Shown piece by piece: positions 45,851-55,530 of a stretch of 64,000 nt of DNA. The DNA is from Paenibacillus puerhi (GTDB taxonomy: Bacteria; Bacillota; Bacilli; Paenibacillales; NBRC-103111). Both the position numbers and the translations under genes were made by a program. Below the pieces are notes generated by a model. The model was given only the letters and a program-made list of their open reading frames with translations. It was not told the DNA's origin and did not search any database. How positions within the stretch are numbered: the first letter of the stretch is position 1; each line of letters begins with the position of its first letter. The stretch lies in NCBI RefSeq assembly GCF_009846885.1, contig NZ_WUWM01000004.1, positions 1 through 64,000 on the forward strand, in the 5' to 3' direction.

Positions 45851-46621
45851 ATGATCAAGCTAGTGTCATGGAACGTGAATGGACTACGGGCGTGTGTAAA
45901 CAAAGGCTTTGCCGCGTATTTCGAAGAAATGGACGCCGACATCTTCTGCATCCAGGAAACCAAGCTGCAGGAAGGACAGATCGCGCTAGAGCAGAGCGAG
46001 GCCTACAGCCAGTACTGGAATTATGCGGAGAAGAAAGGATATTCGGGGACTGCCGTCTTCACCAAGCTCAAGCCGCTGTCCGTGCGGTACGGGCTGGAGG
46101 AGGACGCCGAGCCCGAGGGCAGAGTGATCACTCTGGAATTCGAATCGTTCTACCTTGTGAATGTGTATACGCCCAATGCCCGCCGCGATCTGTCCAGGCT
46201 GGATTACCGGCTGGAGTGGGAGGACCGGTTCCGCAGCTATCTGCTGGAGCTCGACAGCCGCAAGCCCGTCATCGTCTGCGGCGATCTGAATGTCGCCCAT
46301 CAAGAGATCGACCTCAAGAACCCGAAGTCCAACCGCAATAACTCGGGCTTTACGCTTGAGGAGCGAGGCAAGATGACCGAGCTGCTGGACGCCGGATTCG
46401 TCGATACGTTCCGGCACTTCTATCCCGACCGGGAAGAGGTGTACACCTGGTGGTCGTATATGCCGAAGGTTAGGGAAAGGAACGTAGGATGGCGGATCGA
46501 CTATTTCCTTGCCTCCTCCCGGCTTCGCGACACGCTCCAAGATGCGCAGATCGATTGCCACGTCACCGGAAGCGACCATTGTCCGGTTGTGCTGCTGCTC
46601 AAGGGTTTGCCCGCAGCCTAA
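45851..46621 (+). CDS. exoA: Exodeoxyribonuclease III (AP endonuclease)
   Basis: 256 residues. The EEP-fold motifs are present: LVSWNVNGLRA, FCIQETKLQ, CGDLNVAHQEIDL, FVDTFRHFYP and the C-terminal GSDHCPVVL with catalytic His. ExoA cleaves at abasic sites and has 3'-exonuclease activity in base-excision repair. It starts about 40 bp after the DUF6199 gene. A stem-loop follows at 46664. Confidence 0.96.
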   Translation: MIKLVSWNVNGLRACVNKGFAAYFEEMDADIFCIQETKLQEGQIALEQSEAYSQYWNYAEKKGYSGTAVFTKLKPLSVRYGLEEDAEPEGRVITLEFESFYLVNVYTPNARRDLSRLDYRLEWEDRFRSYLLELDSRKPVIVCGDLNVAHQEIDLKNPKSNRNNSGFTLEERGKMTELLDAGFVDTFRHFYPDREEVYTWWSYMPKVRERNVGWRIDYFLASSRLRDTLQDAQIDCHVTGSDHCPVVLLLKGLPAA

Positions 46622-46663
46622 GAGCCTCGCCGCCGGCAAACCTATCTAGTCGAACGCAGGCAG

Positions 46664-46705
46664 GAACAGGCCCGAACCTTCGGATGAAGAGGTTCGGGCC
46701 TGTTC
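46664..46705. terminator. Hairpin between exoA and the HAAS-domain gene
   Basis: GAACAGGCCCGAACC (46664-46678) pairs perfectly over 15 bp with GGTTCGGGCCTGTTC (46691-46705). No clear T-tract follows on either side, so it may act as a protective 3' stem as well as a terminator. Confidence 0.6.
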
Positions 46706-46754
46706 GGCAACCGAGCTCCGCCCCGACCTAGTGTATGGGGAGCGGAGTCATACT

Positions 46755-47720
46755 TTATTTCGTTTTGAAAGTGTTGTAAACACTGCCGCATACCCCGAAC
46801 AAGATACCGGTGATCGGAAATATGATCCAATTGATGTGCCATTGCTGATAAACCAATCCGCTGATGAGGAAGATACACACGGCCAGCGGCCAAACAATAG
46901 CGCCTATCGCTCCCATCACGCGATTCTCTTCCTTCTTCTCTTTGGAGAACTCGCCGGTTTTCAGCAGTATACTGTAGCTCTCCTTGACGCTTCCATAATA
47001 GACGAACAGGAAGACCGCGCAGGCGATGACTGCAAGCATCACCACGACCCCGTACGAAGATGCATAGCCTCCGAAGACCGAAGCTACGAAGATTGCGACC
47101 GGAGAAAGCACGCATAGACATACCCCTGTGACGAGCGATAGCGTATAGGTCGCGTTGAAGGCCGATTGCCTATGCCGAATAATCGCCTGCAAATAGTCGG
47201 GCAGCGCAAAGCCTTCCTTGATAAAGCTGTACTTCTCCAACTCCCTGCCGCTATAAATAAACAAGCCAATGGCCGGGGCAACGAGGAGGAGCATTCCGAT
47301 CAGACCGGACATCACGACACCATTTTCCGAATAACGGAGATTCAGGACATTCTCCTTCGCAAGCGTCGTAAGCAGAATGAGCAAGGCTACTCCTGCAAGG
47401 CATAAAGCAACGCCGATGCCGACAAGCAGGCCCGATCTTGATTTGGCAGCGATGAAGCTATCCGTCTCTTCTTCCGTCAGCAGCGGAAGCATCTCTTCCG
47501 TAGAGCTCGACCCGATCCCCAGCTCGCTGACTAATTCGTCAATGTTGCCAAACTCTGAGATCACGATGCCGATCGCTTCGTTTTCCGACTTGCCCTCGCT
47601 CTTCAACTCGTGATACTTCTCTTCCATGCCGGCCAGCAGATCCTGCTTCAGCTTAAGCACCTGTCCTGTTCTGGGCAAAGCTCCGAACATATTGTCCAAG
47701 TAACTAATGATCGTATCCAT
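46755..47720 (-). CDS. HAAS-domain (DUF1700-like) membrane protein
   Basis: 321 residues. The N-terminal HAAS-type domain (about 1-70, with LLAGMEEKYHELKSEGKSEN) precedes six hydrophobic segments. The family is commonly paired with PadR regulators, as here: it starts 4 bp after the PadR gene. Function is unknown; an anti-sigma-like or permease-associated role is suggested for relatives. Confidence 0.82.
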   Translation of the reverse strand: MDTIISYLDNMFGALPRTGQVLKLKQDLLAGMEEKYHELKSEGKSENEAIGIVISEFGNIDELVSELGIGSSSTEEMLPLLTEEETDSFIAAKSRSGLLVGIGVALCLAGVALLILLTTLAKENVLNLRYSENGVVMSGLIGMLLLVAPAIGLFIYSGRELEKYSFIKEGFALPDYLQAIIRHRQSAFNATYTLSLVTGVCLCVLSPVAIFVASVFGGYASSYGVVVMLAVIACAVFLFVYYGSVKESYSILLKTGEFSKEKKEENRVMGAIGAIVWPLAVCIFLISGLVYQQWHINWIIFPITGILFGVCGSVYNTFKTK

Positions 47721-47724
47721 AGTC

Positions 47725-48051
47725 TCACAGCTCCTTTACGAATTTGTTGACGACCTCTTGCGTTACTTGCCATTCCTCGCATTTCTCCCGATAATAGGCC
47801 AGCCCCTCCGGAGTAATCCGATAGTAGGTGCGTCTCTTCCCAAAGGTCTCATCCTTGAAGAACGAATAAATATAGCCATTCTTCTCAAGCCGGGTGAAGG
47901 CGGAGTAGAGGGTGGTTTCTTTCATAATGTACTTCTCCTCCGACAGCTTCCTGATATTTTTGGAGATTTCATAGCCGTATGATTCTCCATCCAGAAGCAT
48001 ATAGAGGATCATCGTATCATTGTAGCCCCGTATCACATCACTGCTGATCAA
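47725..48051 (-). CDS. PadR-family transcriptional regulator
   Basis: 108 residues from a TTG (GGAGGG upstream). The winged-helix motifs are clear: MILYMLLDGESYGYEISKNI, KETTLYSAFTRLEKNGYI and GKRRTYYRITPEGLAYY. It has the PadR-s2-type short form. It probably represses itself and the HAAS-domain gene through the repeat at 48079-48136. Confidence 0.92.
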   Translation of the reverse strand: MISSDVIRGYNDTMILYMLLDGESYGYEISKNIRKLSEEKYIMKETTLYSAFTRLEKNGYIYSFFKDETFGKRRTYYRITPEGLAYYREKCEEWQVTQEVVNKFVKEL

Positions 48052-48078
48052 TGGACGCCCTCCTTTACTTCATCTGTC

Positions 48079-48136
48079 GTACTTTATCTGTCGTAGTAAA
48101 TGCATTGTAGCATAATTACTCCGACAGATAAAGTAC
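48079..48136 (-). promoter_or_regulatory. PadR promoter and operator
   Basis: On the minus strand TTTATC (-35, 48127-48132) and TACAAT (-10, 48104-48109) are 17 nt apart. Two perfect 15-bp inverted copies of GTACTTTATCTGTCG (48079-48093 and 48122-48136) bracket the promoter. One covers the -35 and the other lies just downstream of the transcription start. ATCTGTCGTA also repeats directly at 48072 and 48087. This fits autorepression. Confidence 0.8.
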
Positions 48137-48163
48137 TTTGCTCAAAAAAGGCGAATCGATACA

Positions 48164-48211
48164 AACAAAAACGGCAGCCAGGCGGACCTTCCGGTCACAG
48201 CGCGGCTGCCG
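48164..48211 (-). terminator. Terminator of the aldo/keto reductase gene
   Basis: On the minus strand CGGCAGCC (48204-48211) and GGCTGCCG (48172-48179) form a stem with further inner pairs, followed by TTTTTG. Confidence 0.75.
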
Positions 48212-48303
48212 CTCTTCTGCCGTTGCGTCACAAGGACCGGCAGATTTTGGCTTTATATGAGCCTAGTCTATTCGCATTGCGGTGATTCTGGGTTCTTCAA
48301 CCT

Positions 48304-49293
48304 TCAATAACGTATGCCCACGGCGTGCGCCGCCTTATCGATTTCCACAAGCTCCTCAGCGGTCAGCCGCTGGTCTGCATACTTCACGCCGTCCTCGATA
48401 TGCCCAGGCTTCGATGCTCCTAGGATCGCCGAGGTGATAGCTGGATGGCTCAGCACCCAGGCCAGCGCGTATTGGCCGAGCGTCCAGCCGCGTCGCTCGG
48501 CAAGCGGGCGGATAGCTTCCACGAACGCATAGGAAGCGGGATTCGCTTCCAGCAGCGTCTCCAGCCGTTTCTCGCCGGCCGCCAGCCTGGAGTCTTGAGG
48601 AGGGGCCTCCCCCTGACGGTATTTCCCTGTGAGGATGCCCCGGCCAAGCGGGCTGTACGCGATGATCCCTACCTGCTCCGACTCGGCGAACGGGATAAGC
48701 TCCTGCTCGATGGAGCGTGCGATCAGGCTGTATTCCGGCTGCACGCTTTCGAAGCGCTGCAAGCCGTGAAGCGCGCTGATGCCGTGAGCCTTGGCAAGCT
48801 GCCAGGCCGCATAATTCGAGCAGCCGATATAGCGGATTTTTCCCTGCTTTACCAGATCGTCAAGCGCGCGAAGCGTCTCCTCCAGAGGGGTACCCGGATC
48901 AAACCGGTGTACCTGATACAGATCGATATGATCGGTCTGAAGTCGTCGCAAGCTGTTTTCCAGCGCACGGTACAGGTGGTACCTGCTCTGACCCGCATCA
49001 TTCACCCCCGGTCCGACCCGAGCGTGAAACTTCGTAGCGAGAACGATGTCGTTCCGCCTTCCCTTCAGCACTCTGCCGAGAATGGCTTCGGATTCGCCCG
49101 TTTGCGCCAGGTTCCCGTTATCCATACCGCTGCCGTACACATCAGCCGTATCGATGAGGTTAATGCCGGCCTCCAGCGCAAGGTCAACCAGCTTGGCGGA
49201 AGACGATTCGTCGATCCAGCGCCCGAAAGCCATCGTGCCCAGACTAATCTGAGACACCTTTAGCCCCGTCCTTCCCAGCCTTCTATACTGCAT
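48304..49293 (-). CDS. Aldo/keto reductase
   Basis: 329 residues from the ATG at 49293 (GAGGT upstream), not from 49326. The AKR fold is clear with DTADVYG (Asp and Tyr), TKFH (Lys) and YQVHRFD (His) as catalytic tetrad, and the C-terminal ILGASKPGHIEDGV cofactor segment. It belongs to the YhdN/Tas-type group, NADPH-dependent and of broad specificity. It lies between the PadR and ABC transporter operons; it is not obviously part of either. Confidence 0.92.
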   Translation of the reverse strand: MQYRRLGRTGLKVSQISLGTMAFGRWIDESSSAKLVDLALEAGINLIDTADVYGSGMDNGNLAQTGESEAILGRVLKGRRNDIVLATKFHARVGPGVNDAGQSRYHLYRALENSLRRLQTDHIDLYQVHRFDPGTPLEETLRALDDLVKQGKIRYIGCSNYAAWQLAKAHGISALHGLQRFESVQPEYSLIARSIEQELIPFAESEQVGIIAYSPLGRGILTGKYRQGEAPPQDSRLAAGEKRLETLLEANPASYAFVEAIRPLAERRGWTLGQYALAWVLSHPAITSAILGASKPGHIEDGVKYADQRLTAEELVEIDKAAHAVGIRY

Positions 49294-49333
49294 GTCTTCG
49301 TACCTCGCTTCCCCGAATGATTTCATCGCCGGT

Positions 49334-49381
49334 CAAAAAGAAACCGGAAGACGCATAGCATCTATGCTGCGTCTCCCGGTT
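49334..49381 (-). terminator. Terminator of the ABC transporter operon
   Basis: On the minus strand AACCGG-AGACGCAGCATAG and its near-complement CTATGCGTCT-CCGGTT form a long stem with one mismatch, ending in TCTTTTTG. It lies about 120 bp downstream of the solute-binding protein gene. Confidence 0.8.
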
Positions 49382-49497
49382 GTCCATCCGTTGACGTAAA
49401 GTCAATAAATTCCTCTTATTCCTAGCAGTTAAATGGATATTATCATTCTTTTAATAACCAAGCAACAGCACCCTGTGGGACACGCCGCTCACTTATG

Positions 49498-51033
49498 CTA
49501 TTTTTTCGATTTCAAGTAAGACTCCTTGTACTCCGCTATGATCTTGTCTCCACCCGTCTTCTTCCACTTATTCACTTCCTCCTGATACCCGGCTTCGTCA
49601 ATCTTGTTCATGATGAACTTGGTCTGCGCATCCATGATCAGCTGATCCAGCTCTTGCCCGCGCTCGGAGAAGGTGGCGGACTTCAGAGTCAAGGCCGGGT
49701 TGGACACGATGTACTTGATGCCGTCGGACTCCATCTTCGTCCCTTTCTCGCCGATCGGCACATCCTTCAGCGATTTCACATTATAGCCTTCCAGCACCGT
49801 CAGGTTATCCCGGTAAGGCTTGACTTCGCGTTGGAAAATATTGAAGCCGTCACCCACGAATTCCGTGCGTCCGTCGGACGTATTGGCAAAGTGCGTGCCC
49901 TCGATGCCACGCAGGAGCAGAGTGGACATCTCAGGGTCCATCAGCTTGTCGAGGAAGCCAATGACCCGCTTCAGCTCAGCCTCCGTCTTGACGGAAGACT
50001 TCGGAATAACGAAGAAGCCGTTATTGCCGTTCTCCGATGCGATCCGTATACCCTGAGGCCCCTCGAAGCTGGCCACGTCGACGACTGCCGACGGGTTCGT
50101 CTTGCTCAGCCGGTCCTGCTGGCTCTTGCCGTTCGTCGCTACGCCGAAGCGCATCCCGACGCGGTTCGTATCAAACCACTTCTCCGCCTCTGTTGCATCC
50201 AGTACCGCGAAGTCCTGATTCAGCAGATTTTCCGCATACAGGCGTCTGAACATTTTGAGTACATCCATGAACTCCGGTGTGACGAACTCCGGCGTAAAGT
50301 TGCCATCCTTGTCCACACCCCACTTGTTGACGCCGCCGTTCATGACTCCGAACCGGGTCAGGATCGAAGCTGTCCCTTGGTTGTAGGTCTTGTGCAGGAT
50401 CATTCCGTACGTATCGTTTTTGCCGTTGCCGTCCGGATCATTCAAAGTGAGCGCTTTCAACACGTTGTACCATTCATCAAGCGTTTTCGGGTAAGCCAGC
50501 TGAAGCTTATCCATCCAGTCCTTGCGGAAAACGTTCGCTCCGCGTCCCATGTTGCGGTACAGCGGCAAACCGTATATTTTCCCTTCGACCGCAATATTCT
50601 CGTAGAACTGCTGATTTTGCGCGCTCAGGTTCTTAAATTCCTTCAGATACGGGCCGATCTCCCAGAACAGCTGCGACTCGATCGCATTCACAACCGTAGG
50701 CCCTTGCGTCACCCGCAGCAGCTTCGGCATTTCATTGGAGGCAAGCATGACGTTGATCTTGTCATTGTAAGCAGAGGAAGGGATCCATTGAATATCAAGC
50801 TTCGTATTGGTGTACTTTTCGATCGCCTGCTCCACGGCATTTCCCTTGGCCGGGATGTCGCCGACCTGCGAGATTGCGATGCTAAGCTGAAGCGGCCCCT
50901 GATTCTCCGGCTGTGCGGCTGGGGCACTCGTCCCGGCCGGAGCCTGCTCCGGCGCATTGCTGCACGCGGCCGCCGCCAGCATCGTTCCGACTAGTGCCGT
51001 GCTTACCCATGCCTTTGTCTTGTTCCGTTTCAT
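49498..51033 (-). CDS. Carbohydrate ABC transporter solute-binding lipoprotein
   Basis: 511 residues. The signal peptide ends in lipobox AAAC with lipidation at C24. A Pro/Ala linker leads to a cluster B/LplA-YtcQ-like binding protein (GRGANVFRKDWMDKLQLAYPKT, FRRLYAENLLNQDFAVLDATEAEKW-type segments, only partly quoted). It captures a sugar or oligosaccharide outside the cell for the two permeases encoded upstream. The ATPase is not encoded here, typical of LplABC-type systems that share MsmX. Confidence 0.93.
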   Translation of the reverse strand: MKRNKTKAWVSTALVGTMLAAAACSNAPEQAPAGTSAPAAQPENQGPLQLSIAISQVGDIPAKGNAVEQAIEKYTNTKLDIQWIPSSAYNDKINVMLASNEMPKLLRVTQGPTVVNAIESQLFWEIGPYLKEFKNLSAQNQQFYENIAVEGKIYGLPLYRNMGRGANVFRKDWMDKLQLAYPKTLDEWYNVLKALTLNDPDGNGKNDTYGMILHKTYNQGTASILTRFGVMNGGVNKWGVDKDGNFTPEFVTPEFMDVLKMFRRLYAENLLNQDFAVLDATEAEKWFDTNRVGMRFGVATNGKSQQDRLSKTNPSAVVDVASFEGPQGIRIASENGNNGFFVIPKSSVKTEAELKRVIGFLDKLMDPEMSTLLLRGIEGTHFANTSDGRTEFVGDGFNIFQREVKPYRDNLTVLEGYNVKSLKDVPIGEKGTKMESDGIKYIVSNPALTLKSATFSERGQELDQLIMDAQTKFIMNKIDEAGYQEEVNKWKKTGGDKIIAEYKESYLKSKK

Positions 51034-51072
51034 GAGAATATTCCCCCCGATATGATTATGGATTGAATCCTG

Positions 51073-51945
51073 CTACCCTTTTACCGAACCTAGCATGACG
51101 CCCTTGGCGAAATGCTTTTGCAAAAACGGATACACAGCCATGATCGGCAGCGTGGCGAAAACGATAACGGCCATTTTGATCGTCAGCGGTTGAATATTCA
51201 TCTCCTCAATATTCGTATCGCCGACCCGGCTGCTCGCATTGATAACGATTTCCCGCAGCAGCACCTGTACGGGCCACTTGTCACTGTTATTGATGTACAT
51301 CACCGCGCTGAAAAATTTGTTCCAGTGATCCACCGCATAGAAAAGACCAAAAGTGGCAATGGCGGGCAAAGACAGCGGGATGATGATTCTCGCCAGAATG
51401 GAAAGGTCGTTGCAGCCGTCGATTTTGGCCGAATCCTCGATGCCTTCGGGCATCTGCTGGAAAAAATTCTTCAAGATAATCAGGTTGAAGGCGCTGATCG
51501 CCACCGGCACCATCAGGGACCAGAGCGTATCGATCATATTGAGTGACCTGACTACATAATAAGTCGGAATCAATCCGCCGTTGAACAGCATCGTGAACAG
51601 TACGGCCAGCAGCATCAGCCGTCGTCCCTTCAGATGCGGACGGGAGAGCGGGTATGCCAGCAGCGAGGTGAACACCAGATTGATCAAGGTTCCCAGCACC
51701 GTGATGTAGATGGAGACGCCCAAGCTGCGGAGCAGAGTGTCGGTCGAGAAAATATATTGGTACGCAGCCAGAGAAATTTCCTTAGGATACAGAATAAAGC
51801 CGCCTTGAGCCACGATATGCGGTGCCGTGAAAGAAACGGCGAGCACATAGACGAACGGCAGGATACAAAGCAGCCCGATCAGACCGAGCAGCCCATAGTT
51901 GACGAGGTCAAAAAGACGGTTTCCCAAGGTTTGGTCCTGCTTCAT
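51073..51945 (-). CDS. Carbohydrate ABC transporter permease (YtcP/LplC type)
   Basis: 290 residues with six membrane segments. The permease EAA loop is clear (EGIEDSAKIDGCNDLSILAR), followed by PLSLPAIATFGLF. It forms the inner-membrane channel with the LplB-type permease. It lies 39 bp upstream of the solute-binding protein gene in the same operon. Confidence 0.93.
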   Translation of the reverse strand: MKQDQTLGNRLFDLVNYGLLGLIGLLCILPFVYVLAVSFTAPHIVAQGGFILYPKEISLAAYQYIFSTDTLLRSLGVSIYITVLGTLINLVFTSLLAYPLSRPHLKGRRLMLLAVLFTMLFNGGLIPTYYVVRSLNMIDTLWSLMVPVAISAFNLIILKNFFQQMPEGIEDSAKIDGCNDLSILARIIIPLSLPAIATFGLFYAVDHWNKFFSAVMYINNSDKWPVQVLLREIVINASSRVGDTNIEEMNIQPLTIKMAVIVFATLPIMAVYPFLQKHFAKGVMLGSVKG

Positions 51946-51973
51946 GGATGATGCTCCTTCCTGCCCCGGAGGG

Positions 51974-52933
51974 CTAGTATACGCCTTCTTCGCCGAAGCG
52001 CTTGGCCATCCAGTTGGCCCCCAGCACCAGGATCAGTCCGACGACGGACTTGAACAGACCGACCGCCGCGCTATAGCTGAACTGCCCCTGCGTCAGCCCT
52101 TTGACATACACGTACGTATCGAATACCTCCCCGACCTCGCGGTTCGTCGGCGTGAGCATCAGGAAGATCTGCTCGAAGCCGGAGTCCAGGAAGTTGCCAA
52201 GCCGAAGGATTAATAAGATGACGATCGTACCGCGAATCGCAGGCAAAGTAATATGCCACAGCTGCCTCCAGCGCCCCGCTCCATCCATCCGGGCTGCCTC
52301 ATAGAGCTGCAGGTCAACCCCCGCCAGCGCCGCCAGGAAGATGATCGTACCCCAGCCGACTTCCTTCCAGATGGACTGCCCGACGATCATCGTGCGGAAC
52401 CAGTCCGGCTCCAGCAGGAACGGGATTTTTACCCCGAACGTCGCATACAGCAGTTCATTGATGGCTCCGCCCTCTGTCGTGAACAGGATGTAAAAAATTC
52501 CGACGACGACGACCCAGGACACGAAGTGAGGAATATAGACCAGCGTCTGGACGAATCGCTTGAAGCGTTCCCGTCTCACCTCATTCAACATCAGTGCCAA
52601 TATAATCGGCAGAGGGAAGAAAAAGATCAGATTATAGACGGCCAACAGCAGCGTATTGCGGAACAGCATCCAGAACTGATCCTCTCCGAAGAAACGTTCG
52701 AAATGCTTGAGTCCTACCCAAGGACTGTTCAGGTAGCCAAGATGCGGCTTGAAATCCTGGAAGGCCATGATCAGACCGTACATCGGAACGTACTTAAATA
52801 CCAGGAAGTACAACAACCCCGGTACCGCCATCAGATAAAGCCAGCGGTCCTTCATCAGATCTTTGAGCCAGGGAAGCCTGTACGACAGTCTCTGTTGCCG
52901 GGCCGGCACCTCATCATGGACTTGCGAATTCAA
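51974..52933 (-). CDS. Carbohydrate ABC transporter permease (LplB/YteP type)
   Basis: 319 residues with six membrane segments. The EAA loop reads LYEAARMDGAGRWRQLWHI, followed by TLPAIRGTIVILL. The N-terminus has a cytoplasmic stretch (HDEVPARQQRLSYRLPWLK). First gene of the operon, 28 bp from the second permease. Confidence 0.93.
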   Translation of the reverse strand: MNSQVHDEVPARQQRLSYRLPWLKDLMKDRWLYLMAVPGLLYFLVFKYVPMYGLIMAFQDFKPHLGYLNSPWVGLKHFERFFGEDQFWMLFRNTLLLAVYNLIFFFPLPIILALMLNEVRRERFKRFVQTLVYIPHFVSWVVVVGIFYILFTTEGGAINELLYATFGVKIPFLLEPDWFRTMIVGQSIWKEVGWGTIIFLAALAGVDLQLYEAARMDGAGRWRQLWHITLPAIRGTIVILLILRLGNFLDSGFEQIFLMLTPTNREVGEVFDTYVYVKGLTQGQFSYSAAVGLFKSVVGLILVLGANWMAKRFGEEGVY

Positions 52934-53193
52934 TACGTCCGCCTCCTTTCTCTGCTTTGTCAGTCTTGCTCCCCCTCATTATCCATCGCGTGCCGATAAC
53001 ATGCTATACACCGGAGCCAACCTGTTTATCCTGCGCCCCCCGCTCTTATTCCTGCGCCTTTGCAGCGCGCCGGTTATGAACCGCAGCCAACCTGAAGCTA
53101 CCCCCAGACAACTTAGCTTAGCTTCAAAAAAAGCCTCCTACAGAAAGAGAGCAGCGGCTCTCAGCCTGAAGAAGGCGGCAGTTCCAACTTACT
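52934..53193. other. Intergenic region upstream of the ABC operon
   Basis: About 260 bp between the AraC gene and the operon. The terminator at 53125 ends the regulator transcript. The remaining part should hold the operon promoter, but no clear one was recognised. Confidence 0.4.
53125..53178 (-). terminator. Terminator of the AraC regulator gene
   Basis: On the minus strand a nested hairpin (GAGAGC/GCTCTC with outer GCCTTCT/AGGAGGC pairs) is followed by seven T. Confidence 0.7.
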
Positions 53194-55530
53194 TTACGGA
53201 TTATGCTGATGAAGCTCGCGATACTGTCCGGGGGTCATCCCGACGACCTTGCGAAAAATTCGGATAAAGGCCGTCGTATTGGAGTAGTTCAGCTTCTCCG
53301 AAATATCCGATATCTTCAAATTCGTCGTCTGCAGCCACTCCTTGGCCAAAGACATCCGGTAATCGGCCAAGTATTCACTGAAGGTCATGCCGGTTTCCTT
53401 CTTAAATACGCGCCCCAGGTAAACCGGGTGGAAATTAAGCTCGGCCGCTATCCCCTCCAGCGTGACCTCTTGATCGTAGCGCTGCCGGATCACCCCGATG
53501 ATCGTCTGCGCCAGCCCGACATACCGGGATTCGGCCTGCCTGCTCAGGTACAGGCTGATCGGGCCGATCAGACTGCGCTTGAGCCAATCCGCGATGTCAT
53601 CGAGCGTGTTCAGCTGCATCAAGCGGGAGTAAGCCGCCTGGTCGCCGAGCACCGCTCGCACGCTCCCGCCCTGCTCCTGTACGATCTGGTACATGCGCGA
53701 GACCAATTGGAGCATAAGCACGTTAGAATCGTTCGGACTTCTTTGGCTTTCCTTCAATGCGGTCATATACTGATCAAGCCATTGTTCCGCCTTCTCCGCG
53801 TCCCCGAGCTTCAGCGATTGGAGCAGCTGATCCTCGGTCCACTTGATCTGCGCATAGGCTGCGGCCGCTACTTGCCCGGTCCCTGCCTGCACATCCTCCA
53901 CATGCAGGATCATGCCGCTGCCCAGGTAAATCCGAGCTTTGAGCGCTTCCAGACTTTCGTGATAAGCATGTACGGCCGACGATACATCCGCGAAGGAACG
54001 GCTGATGCCTAGGCTGACGGTCACCTGCAAAAACTCCTGCACCTTGGCTTTGATCAGCTCGGCTATGCTGTACATATACGTTTTAAGCTCCGCCTCGTCC
54101 TCGATCTGGCTTGCGATCAGCGTGACCTGGGATTGATGGAGCAGGACGGGACTGAACCGCTGATGGGCGGGGATCAGTTCGCCGGCCATGTTATGGATCG
54201 CGAAGAGCAGCAGCTCCCGGTCATGCTCGCGGTAGCGGGTATCCTGCAGCGTGTCGATCTGCAGCGTCAGCACGACTAGCCGCTTCCAGCCTTCGGGGAA
54301 CCCGTACATGCGGCTCCGGTAGGCGAAGTCATGCTCCGGCAGCTGGCCGGCAAACAGCTTCAGCATCATAAATTCCTGCAGCTGCGTAAATTGATCCTGC
54401 ATCTGCTGCCTCAGCTGCTGCCCGTCGCTGAAAAGAACGTGAAATCGCCGTTCAAGCGAGGTGAATTCGTCCCGCCCCCCCGGGTCCCCAGTGGATACAG
54501 CCTTCGTCATATCCGCCAAGCGCCGGATCGGCGAATACATCCGGCGGCTGGCGCCCCAGGCAAGCAAGCCGACGACGGCAAGAACGACGCTGCAGGCTAC
54601 AAGCGTACCGATGGCGATCTTCCCGGTCTGCCGGGTAATCTCCCGCAGCGAGACGGCCGATACATAGATCCAGCCGTTATAGGGCGACTGCCGGTAAGAG
54701 AACAGCATATCCTGGCCGTCAGCTCTGCCATGCAGCGTGCCTACGGTATCGCCCGTTTCGCGGACTTGTTCCACGATCCTCTGATTCATCTTCAGGTACG
54801 GAGCAGCTTCTTCGTCGCTGGAAGCCAGGAAGTCCACTCCTTCGCGGTCCAGCACGTAGACATGGCCGGGCTGCTCATTCACATTGTCCAGCAAAATATC
54901 GCGCAGCTTGGGCTTGTTCAGCTCTAGCAAGAGAAAGCCCTTCGGCTGCTCCGTAAAGGGAAGGATCGGCAGCTTCAATACGAGACGAACGACATCACGG
55001 CGGTCCCCTTGCTGTTCGAACGCCGCGGAGTCGGCTGCATAGCCGGTGTCCCAAAACAAATTACTCGGATGCTTGGCATAGGAGGACAGCTTATCCTGCA
55101 CTTCGGCAGGAAGCTCGCTCCGCTTGCCCAGGGAAGTGAAATTCAGCGCCCAATCGTAAGGCTGATTGATCAAGTAGCCTTCGTCGATTCCTGATAGCGC
55201 TTGCATACTGTAAAGCCCGGAGTACAAATCTCGCACCTGCACATGCTCGGCCACGTTAAGCGGACCGTTCAAGGCCGAGGTGACGAGCGGCGATACGGCG
55301 AATTGAATAGCCCCCTGCTCGGTTGTCTTCTTAATCTGCTCCAGATGCAGCTGCGTCTGCACCAGAAACTGCATCGTGCTGTCCTTCGTCTTCTGCTCCA
55401 CATCTCCGGCCGCGATATAGTAAGAGTAACCGCCCAAAGCCAGCACCGGAATCGCTCCGATCAACAAACTGAAGGCCAGCAGCAGCTTCATATACCGGGG
55501 CATATAGCTTGTTTTCAATCGTGTAGGCAT
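53194..55530 (-). CDS. Membrane-anchored AraC-family transcriptional regulator
   Basis: 778 residues from the ATG at 55530 (AGGAG upstream). TM1 (about 15-33) and TM2 (near 305-325) enclose an about 270-residue extracytoplasmic dCache-like sensor. A HAMP-like juxtamembrane helix and a long linker lead to a C-terminal double HTH (about 680-775: VTLEGIAAELNFHPVYLGRV; KISDISEKLNYSNTTAFIRI). This YesN/YtdP-like type regulates adjacent sugar transporters in Paenibacilli. It precedes the ABC operon on the same strand and probably senses its substrate directly. Confidence 0.9.
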   Translation of the reverse strand: MPTRLKTSYMPRYMKLLLAFSLLIGAIPVLALGGYSYYIAAGDVEQKTKDSTMQFLVQTQLHLEQIKKTTEQGAIQFAVSPLVTSALNGPLNVAEHVQVRDLYSGLYSMQALSGIDEGYLINQPYDWALNFTSLGKRSELPAEVQDKLSSYAKHPSNLFWDTGYAADSAAFEQQGDRRDVVRLVLKLPILPFTEQPKGFLLLELNKPKLRDILLDNVNEQPGHVYVLDREGVDFLASSDEEAAPYLKMNQRIVEQVRETGDTVGTLHGRADGQDMLFSYRQSPYNGWIYVSAVSLREITRQTGKIAIGTLVACSVVLAVVGLLAWGASRRMYSPIRRLADMTKAVSTGDPGGRDEFTSLERRFHVLFSDGQQLRQQMQDQFTQLQEFMMLKLFAGQLPEHDFAYRSRMYGFPEGWKRLVVLTLQIDTLQDTRYREHDRELLLFAIHNMAGELIPAHQRFSPVLLHQSQVTLIASQIEDEAELKTYMYSIAELIKAKVQEFLQVTVSLGISRSFADVSSAVHAYHESLEALKARIYLGSGMILHVEDVQAGTGQVAAAAYAQIKWTEDQLLQSLKLGDAEKAEQWLDQYMTALKESQRSPNDSNVLMLQLVSRMYQIVQEQGGSVRAVLGDQAAYSRLMQLNTLDDIADWLKRSLIGPISLYLSRQAESRYVGLAQTIIGVIRQRYDQEVTLEGIAAELNFHPVYLGRVFKKETGMTFSEYLADYRMSLAKEWLQTTNLKISDISEKLNYSNTTAFIRIFRKVVGMTPGQYRELHQHNP

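Noticed and set aside
49495-50994. 499-codon plus-strand frame opposite the solute-binding protein
   Set aside because: Antisense shadow of a gene with a lipobox and clear family.
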